Shown here piece by piece: positions 6,026-10,057 of a stretch of 10,057 nt of DNA; within the stretch, counting starts at the first letter, position 1, and each line of letters starts with the position of its first letter. The DNA is from Candidatus Saccharimonadia bacterium. Its GTDB lineage: Bacteria > Patescibacteriota > Saccharimonadia > Saccharimonadales > UBA4665. The notes under the pieces are model-generated. The model was not told where the DNA came from. It did not search any database and saw only the letters and a program-made list of their open reading frames with translations. Both the position numbers and the translations under genes were made by a program. The stretch is taken from assembly GCA_023268595.1 (NCBI GenBank), contig JALQUD010000029.1, positions 1 through 10,057 on the forward strand, in the 5' to 3' direction.

Positions 6026-7300
6026 CTAGTCGTCGCCGGTTTCCAGCAAGTCCAATCCTTTGATACGCGGCATACTCGCCTGCCCTATGTGCCCTTGCAT
6101 GCTGCCGATGATGGTAGCCGTGCCAAGCAGCAGCTTCTGAGACTGCTTCTCGCGTTGTGACCATAGCTTCTCAAACGCCGCGCGCTCTTTGGTGACTTGC
6201 TGGTTCATTTCCTGATATGTCTCCACCATGCTTTCCACCTGATGCACGAACTCGTGGCTGGTAACGAAGTTGTACAAGGCGTCTGCCTTGTCGCCGCGGT
6301 TATCGGCCAGTGCCTTCTGCCGGGCCACGGCCAGCAACCGCTCCCTGAGCAATGTCCCTAGTACGATAGCCAGCTGTGGCCGACAGATCCAGATACCGTG
6401 CAACTGTCCCATATCCTGGTCCAGCTGCTTGGGCATGGCTTCGGTGACGATGATGGCCGCCGCGGCACGGGCGTTACGGACGTCCTCTTTCAGCTTGGGA
6501 ATCCAGCCGTCGGTCCAATTCTTCGTCCGTTTGATTTCCCAGAGGATGAGGCCGCAGTCAGTACCGCGTGGGCTGCGGACGGTGTGGGCGATGTCCGCAC
6601 CGTTGACACCTTTCGGGACCGGCGCGACATCGTCATCACGGAACACATCGGACAGCGCGTTTTCCAGGTCGAGCTCCATGATCTCACCTTGGAGCTGTTG
6701 CGAGCCTTGGGCGGCTTTGCGCTGCGCCTCATCAAGTGCTTTCTGCAAATCAGTGATGGTCTTTTCTTTGGCGGCAAGGTTGAGTCGCTGCCGTTCGTCA
6801 GCTGTCTTCTGCACTTCATCGCGGATCTTGGCTTCTTCTGCGGCCAACTTCTTCTGAGCGTCGAGTTCGGCATTCTCACGGGCCTTCTTCTCTTCGCGCA
6901 GGCTTTGCATGAGCTGGTTAAGCTGTTCGCGCAGCTCTTTGTTCTGTTGCTTCTCGGTTTCGGCGTCTTCTTTGAGTGCCTTGACCGTCAGCTCCTGCTG
7001 CTGGGCGTGTTTTTTCTGCTCACCGGCCATCTGCGCTTCCAGCCGCTGCTTAGCCAGTTCAAGGTCACTCTTGGCCTGTTCGGCTAAGAAGCTCCGCTCG
7101 ATTTCCAGGCGCTTACGGGCAACTTCGGCGGCCTGCTCGCGCTCCTGCTTAGCGGCGGCTTCTGTCTCCGCCTTGAGCTTGGCAAGCTCACGCGTGTGCC
7201 GCTGGCGCTCCGCAGCCAACACCTGCTGCTCTATCTGACCTTGGAGTGCGGCAGTGACTTCAATTTCCACGCCGCATTGGTTGCATGTGATCGTACTCAT
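6026..7300 (-). CDS. DUF2130 family coiled-coil protein, putative nuclease-like domain
   Basis: The protein of 424 residues (from ATG 7300) begins with STITCNQCGVEI, a single CxxC (C6, C9) resembling half a zinc ribbon. A long charged coiled coil rich in Lys, Glu, Gln and Ala follows at about 23-203, then the conserved DUF2130 domain (about 208-400). That domain contains GADIAHTV (D236) and LILWEIKRTKNW (E255, K257), which resembles the D...ExK core of PD-(D/E)XK nucleases; catalytic activity is an inference. The role of the family is not established. Earlier in-frame starts exist (TTG 7336, ATG 7321), but homologous proteins, as far as I recall, start near the CxxC segment, and a TATACT hexamer sits just before 7300 with no ribosome binding site. 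It follows RadC on the same strand. Confidence 0.9.
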   Translation of the reverse strand: MSTITCNQCGVEIEVTAALQGQIEQQVLAAERQRHTRELAKLKAETEAAAKQEREQAAEVARKRLEIERSFLAEQAKSDLELAKQRLEAQMAGEQKKHAQQQELTVKALKEDAETEKQQNKELREQLNQLMQSLREEKKARENAELDAQKKLAAEEAKIRDEVQKTADERQRLNLAAKEKTITDLQKALDEAQRKAAQGSQQLQGEIMELDLENALSDVFRDDDVAPVPKGVNGADIAHTVRSPRGTDCGLILWEIKRTKNWTDGWIPKLKEDVRNARAAAAIIVTEAMPKQLDQDMGQLHGIWICRPQLAIVLGTLLRERLLAVARQKALADNRGDKADALYNFVTSHEFVHQVESMVETYQEMNQQVTKERAAFEKLWSQREKQSQKLLLGTATIIGSMQGHIGQASMPRIKGLDLLETGDD

Positions 7301-7309
7301 ATCACTACC

Positions 7310-7315
7310 AGTATA
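7310..7315 (-). promoter_or_regulatory. -10 hexamer of the DUF2130 gene, near-leaderless
   Basis: TATACT on the minus strand ends 10 bases before the ATG at 7300, so the transcript would start about 4 bases before the start codon. TTGAGA lies 15 bases upstream of it, a short spacing. It lies in the 32-base gap after the RadC stop, so the gene may be read both from RadC and from here. Confidence 0.35.
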
Positions 7316-7332
7316 CGGCATGGTCGCCAGTC

Positions 7333-8052
7333 TCAATCCGACGGTTCTATTGCACGATGTGCTCCGGCGGTGACGATTATGTGATCCAATAAGCGTATGC
7401 CCAGCAGTTCACCGGCGGCGCGTAGGCGTTTGGTAACCACGATATCCGCCCCGCTTGGCTCCAGCGATCCGCCAGGATGGTTGTGGGCCACCACGATGCC
7501 GGCGGCGCGGTCGGTGATGGCTGCCGCGAAGACCTCGCGCGGGTGGACCAGACTGGCGTTCAGCGTTCCGACGGTTATGGTACGGCGGGCGATGAGCCGC
7601 TGCGCACCATCGACGGTGATAGCCACGAAATGCTCCTGCTTCTTGTGGCGGATGCCAGCCAACAGACCGAGCACATCATCCTCGTCGACGATCTTCGTGC
7701 CTACGGCCGACAGGCGGTCGGCCAGCTCGAACCCGGCCACCAATCTGGCGGCGGTAGCGTGGCTGACCCCACGGACCTGCGTAAGCCGGTCCACGGTCGG
7801 TCGGGCCAACGAATCTTCCATGACCACCAGCAGATCGTCGGCTATGCGGCCGACATCGTTACCCTTGATACCGCTGCCGACGATGACCTGTAACAATTCC
7901 CGGCTGGTCAGATGACTCTGGCCTTTGCTCAATAATTTTTCACGCGGCCTATCGCGCACGTCCATTAGCTTGAGCGGTGCGCCCGCAGTCAAACCGTATG
8001 GTTTATGGCCGCGGACCGTATATGTCGGTTCCTGCCCGGTCATGATCGTCAT
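7333..8052 (-). CDS. radC: RadC family protein (JAMM/MPN+ domain)
   Basis: This 239-residue protein matches RadC (UPF0758) over its whole length. The N-terminal half has the signature DRPREKLLSKGQSHLTSRELL and a helix-hairpin-helix-like segment LTQVRGVSHATAARLVAGFE. The C-terminal JAMM domain carries the metal motif HNHPGGSLEPSGAD, with H-x-H, 10 residues and D, followed by RLLDHIIV. RadC was once linked to DNA repair, but its activity remains unsettled. The intact metal motif suggests a metal-dependent hydrolase. ATG 8052 has AAAGGGGG 8 bases upstream; a second ATG, three codons later, is less well placed. It is divergent from the aldo/keto reductase, with 217 bases between the starts. Confidence 0.95.
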   Translation of the reverse strand: MTIMTGQEPTYTVRGHKPYGLTAGAPLKLMDVRDRPREKLLSKGQSHLTSRELLQVIVGSGIKGNDVGRIADDLLVVMEDSLARPTVDRLTQVRGVSHATAARLVAGFELADRLSAVGTKIVDEDDVLGLLAGIRHKKQEHFVAITVDGAQRLIARRTITVGTLNASLVHPREVFAAAITDRAAGIVVAHNHPGGSLEPSGADIVVTKRLRAAGELLGIRLLDHIIVTAGAHRAIEPSD

Positions 8053-8100
8053 TCCATCATCCCCCTTTCGTTGTTCGTGTCCTAAACCGGCTCACGGACG

Positions 8101-8130
8101 ACTGTACCGACCGTTGAGCATAATGGTCAA
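8101..8130 (-). promoter_or_regulatory. Possible promoter of radC with an overlapping inverted repeat
   Basis: On the minus strand TTGACC and TACAGT are 18 bases apart, giving a leader of about 40 bases before the ATG at 8052. An inverted repeat CGTTGA...TCAACG (8112-8132, 9-base spacer) covers the -35 and most of the spacer and could be an operator. Consensus matches are 5 of 6 and 4 of 6. Confidence 0.4.
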
Positions 8131-8224
8131 CGACGATAGCCACGGAATGTAACGGCTAGCGTACATCCGGTGCACATGGCGTGATGCGGTGAGGAATCTT
8201 ACATGCCACGACGAAAAGCTGCTG

Positions 8225-8230
8225 TATAGT
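8225..8230 (+). promoter_or_regulatory. Likely -10 of the aldo/keto reductase gene
   Basis: TATAGT lies about 40 bases before the ATG at 8270, with the ribosome binding site AAGAGGAG (8253-8260) between them, 9 bases before the ATG. No good -35 is seen at 16-18 bases. The rest of the 217-base divergent gap shows no gene. Confidence 0.45.
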
Positions 8231-8269
8231 GAGGCCTGGAAACTGATGAACTAAGAGGAGTTACCCGTC

Positions 8270-9118
8270 ATGGCCTCATCGACTGATGTACCTACCATAA
8301 AACTCAATAACGGCCTCGTCATGCCGCAGATCGGACTTGGTGTCTGGGAAGCTAAGGCCGGCGAAGAAGTCGAACAAGCCATCTCACAGGCCCTGAAAGC
8401 CGGTTATCGGCTCATCGACACCGCCAAAGCCTACGGTAATGAGGAGAGTGTCGGCAAAGCTATCCGCGAAAGCGGTATACCCCGTGAGGAGATTTTCCTG
8501 ACCACGAAGTTGTGGAACGCTGACCACGGTTTCGACAACGCCAAGAAAGCCTACAAGGCCAGCCTGGAACGCCTTGGCTTGGACTATGTCGACCTGTACC
8601 TCATACACTGGCCGGTACCCGCCCAGGCAAAGTACGTGGAGACCTGGCTGGCGCTCGAAGAACTATACGAAGAAGGATTGGTCCGCGCTATCGGCGTCAG
8701 CAATTTCAAACCGACCCACCTGGAGGCTCTGACGGCCGGTGGTGCTGAAGTCGTCCCGGCAGTCAACCAGATCGAACTCCACCCGCATATGCAGCAGATC
8801 GAGACGCGCGGCTACTGCGCCAAGAATGACATCCAGGTAGAAAGCTATAGTCCCCTCAAACGCGGCGGTGACGTGCTGGAAGACACTACGATCAACGAGC
8901 TGGCCGAACATTACGGCAAGACACCTGCCCAGATCGTACTGCGGTGGCACATCCAGGAAGGCATGGTCGTCATACCGAAATCGGTCACGCCGGAGCGCAT
9001 CGAAAGCAACATCGACGTCTTTGATTTCGCACTGAACGACGACGATATGGATCGGATCCGCCTCATGGATCAGAACGACCGCAATCTACCCGACCCGGAC
9101 GAGATGGATGCCATGTAG
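8270..9118 (+). CDS. Aldo/keto reductase (2,5-diketo-D-gluconate reductase-like)
   Basis: This 282-residue cytosolic enzyme is a full-length aldo/keto reductase, an NADPH-dependent carbonyl reductase with a TIM-barrel fold. The catalytic tetrad is complete: D50 and Y55 in LIDTAKAYGNEESVG, K80 in LTTKLW and H113 in YLIHWP. GVSNF (142-146) and NQIELHP (166-172) are family signatures. IPKSVTPERIESN (235-247) is the loop that binds the 2'-phosphate of NADPH, so NADPH preference is expected. The style fits the bacterial AKR5 group that includes diketogluconate reductases and broad aldehyde reductases; the true substrate is unknown. ATG 8270 is preceded by AAGAGGAG. It is a single gene, ended by a strong hairpin shared with the convergent ABC-2 permease. 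Confidence 0.96.
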   Translation: MASSTDVPTIKLNNGLVMPQIGLGVWEAKAGEEVEQAISQALKAGYRLIDTAKAYGNEESVGKAIRESGIPREEIFLTTKLWNADHGFDNAKKAYKASLERLGLDYVDLYLIHWPVPAQAKYVETWLALEELYEEGLVRAIGVSNFKPTHLEALTAGGAEVVPAVNQIELHPHMQQIETRGYCAKNDIQVESYSPLKRGGDVLEDTTINELAEHYGKTPAQIVLRWHIQEGMVVIPKSVTPERIESNIDVFDFALNDDDMDRIRLMDQNDRNLPDPDEMDAM

Positions 9119-9143
9119 CCTAGGCCGCATGTGCTAGATATGC

Positions 9144-9183
9144 AATTAAAGAAGACCCACGCCATAGTGGGTCTTCTTTAATT
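9144..9183. terminator. Bidirectional intrinsic terminator, perfect 16-bp stem
   Basis: AATTAAAGAAGACCCA (9144-9159) and TGGGTCTTCTTTAATT (9168-9183) are exact reverse complements around an 8-base loop. Each side ends in an A/T-rich stretch, giving a T-rich tail in either direction. It sits 25 bases after the aldo/keto reductase stop and about 20 bases beyond the stop of the opposite gene, so it should end transcription from both. Confidence 0.9.
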
Positions 9184-9201
9184 ATTCGGTCGGGCATCAG
9201 C

Positions 9202-10008
9202 CTAGACGGTAGAACGGCGTTTGAACAAGAATGCGGCCAGCGGTACGGCGATCACCATGATACCGACACACCACACGGCGGCCAGCCAGCCATGGTTACC
9301 GATCGGCGTTCCCAGCATCAGCGAGCGGATAGCTTCGATGATATGCGTGATCGGCTGGTTCTCCGCAAAAGCCCGCAGGAAGCGGTTCATGCCTTCGGTA
9401 GGCACGAATGCCGAACTGGCAAAGGTCAGCGGGAAGACGATGACGAACGTCAGCCATTGCACGCCCTCAACACTCTTCGACAGGACACCCATGATGGCAG
9501 CCAGCCAGCTGAATGTCAGTGTGAACAATGCGATTATACCGATGATTGCCAGCCACTCGGTCACGCCAGCGTTACTACGGAACCCGAGTATCAGACCGGT
9601 CACGATCATCACGACCGTGGACAGACCGTTACGGAACAGGTCGGAGATGACATGGCCGGTCAGCACTGCCAGGTTCGACATCGGCAAGGAACGGAAGCGG
9701 TCGATGATGCCTTTCTGCAGGTCATTACTGACGGCGATAGCCGTGGTGGTCGAGCCGAAAGCCACCGTCTGGACGATGATGCCGGCCATCAGGAACTGCA
9801 AGTATGTTACATCTTCCGGCAAACCTTTGATGGCGTTCGCATAGATGGCCGAGAACAACAGCAGGAACATGATTGGCTGGAAGAACGTGCCTAGCAGCTG
9901 GTCAGTATTGCGGATGATATGGCGGCTGCTGCGACCGATCATTATCAATGAATCGGTGAACAACTGGATGATACGCGGTTTCTTTTCGAATTGGAGTTCG
10001 ACTGCCAT
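9202..10008 (-). CDS. ABC-2 type transporter permease, DrrB-like (daunorubicin resistance family)
   Basis: From ATG 10008 the protein is 268 residues long with six likely membrane helices, the usual layout of ABC-2 permeases. Segments typical of the DrrB-type group are MFLLLFSAIYANAI in helix 1, LQKGIIDRFRSLPMSNLAVLTG before helix 3, and SSAFVPTEGMNRFLRAFAENQPITHIIEAIRSLMLG between helices 5 and 6. Members export drugs, lipids or glycans together with a separate ATPase. The ATPase is not in the window except possibly as the gene tail just upstream. The frame extends to a TTG at 10032, but ATG 10008 has AGGGAAG 8 bases upstream and follows the previous stop by 4 bases, so it is the better start. 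The real cargo is unknown. Confidence 0.94.
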   Translation of the reverse strand: MAVELQFEKKPRIIQLFTDSLIMIGRSSRHIIRNTDQLLGTFFQPIMFLLLFSAIYANAIKGLPEDVTYLQFLMAGIIVQTVAFGSTTTAIAVSNDLQKGIIDRFRSLPMSNLAVLTGHVISDLFRNGLSTVVMIVTGLILGFRSNAGVTEWLAIIGIIALFTLTFSWLAAIMGVLSKSVEGVQWLTFVIVFPLTFASSAFVPTEGMNRFLRAFAENQPITHIIEAIRSLMLGTPIGNHGWLAAVWCVGIMVIAVPLAAFLFKRRSTV

Positions 10009-10012
10009 GATG

Positions 10013-10057
10013 TTACTTCCCTGCCTTTTCAACGGCTTCCGCCGTGTCTTCAGCCTT
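10013..10057 (-). CDS. C-terminal end of the gene upstream of the ABC-2 permease (partial)
   Basis: The last 14 codons of a minus-strand gene are visible, reading KAEDTAEAVEKAGK and ending with TAA at 10013-10015. The stop is 4 bases before the permease ATG, and its final codons hold the permease ribosome binding site, so the two genes are co-transcribed and probably coupled. By position this is most likely the ABC ATPase partner (DrrA type) with a Lys/Ala/Glu-rich tail, but the residues seen do not prove it. Confidence 0.55.
   Translation of the reverse strand, partial: KAEDTAEAVEKAGK

Noticed and set aside
6270..7238. Several long plus-strand open frames (including 6398-7087 and 6270-6857)
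   Set aside because: They are antisense to the DUF2130 coiled coil; Leu/Phe- or Ser-rich translations are the expected mirror of its Lys/Glu/Gln-rich codons.
7301..7336. Longer DUF2130 start (TTG 7336 or ATG 7321)
   Set aside because: This would place the TATACT hexamer inside the gene, and there is no ribosome binding site at either start; the CxxC-containing N-terminus fits a start at 7300.
9221..9894. Two overlapping plus-strand frames of about 200 codons
   Set aside because: They are antisense to the well-supported ABC-2 permease and show no domain.
10009..10032. TTG at 10032 as the start of the ABC-2 permease
   Set aside because: ATG 10008 has AGGGAAG at a good distance, and the earlier codons overlap the end of the upstream gene.
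1..10057. tRNA, rRNA, CRISPR array, insertion sequence or phage genes
   Set aside because: No cloverleaf-like segment, regularly spaced repeat, transposase or integrase motif was seen; nearly all sequence is accounted for by the listed genes.

Overview
The window is a compact stretch of bacterial chromosome with slightly more than half G+C. Genes are packed with gaps of 4 to about 220 bases. No RNA gene, insertion sequence, CRISPR array or prophage gene is visible. TGA, TAG and TAA are all used as stops, so the standard bacterial code applies. The gene mix and the frequent lack of a ribosome binding site would fit a small-genome Patescibacteria/CPR lineage such as Candidatus Saccharibacteria, with some actinobacteria-like protein features. 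This is an inference from gene style, not a database result.

Layout: (1) 1-4158, all on the minus strand. Read in gene order, it holds a stand-alone response-regulator receiver, a membrane sensor histidine kinase, an ABC ATPase, a MacB/FtsX-type permease, and the first 57 codons of a membrane-anchored protein cut by the window edge. The kinase follows the receiver directly. ATPase and permease overlap by 4 bases and have their own extended -10 promoter. (2) 4247-4840 (minus) is an NAD(P)H-dependent FMN reductase, divergent from an FKBP-type prolyl isomerase (4925-5311, plus). (3) 5388-6020 (plus) is an unrecognised 210-residue protein whose stop lies 5 bases from the stop of a convergent DUF2130 coiled-coil/putative nuclease gene (6026-7300, minus). 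RadC (7333-8052, minus) lies just upstream of DUF2130. (4) 8270-9118 (plus) is an aldo/keto reductase. It converges on a perfect 16-bp terminator hairpin shared with a DrrB-like ABC-2 permease (9205-10008, minus), which is preceded by the tail of another gene running off the window.

How the parts may work together: the kinase and receiver probably sense something outside the membrane, but the receiver has no DNA-binding domain, so its output must go through another protein. The MacB-type pair and the DrrB-type permease are two separate export systems. The FMN reductase and aldo/keto reductase are cytosolic NAD(P)H-linked redox enzymes. RadC and DUF2130 are both conserved proteins of unclear biochemistry that are often discussed in connection with DNA.

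The most noteworthy pattern is in start regions. Several genes (171, 4925, 5388, 7300, possibly 4158) have a TATAAT-like hexamer only 6-11 bases before the ATG and no ribosome binding site, as expected for leaderless or nearly leaderless mRNAs. Others (2263, 4840, 8052, 8270, 10008) have clear purine-rich ribosome binding sites. No obviously new multi-gene system stands out; the unrecognised 210-residue gene and the DUF2130 protein are the best candidates for new biology.
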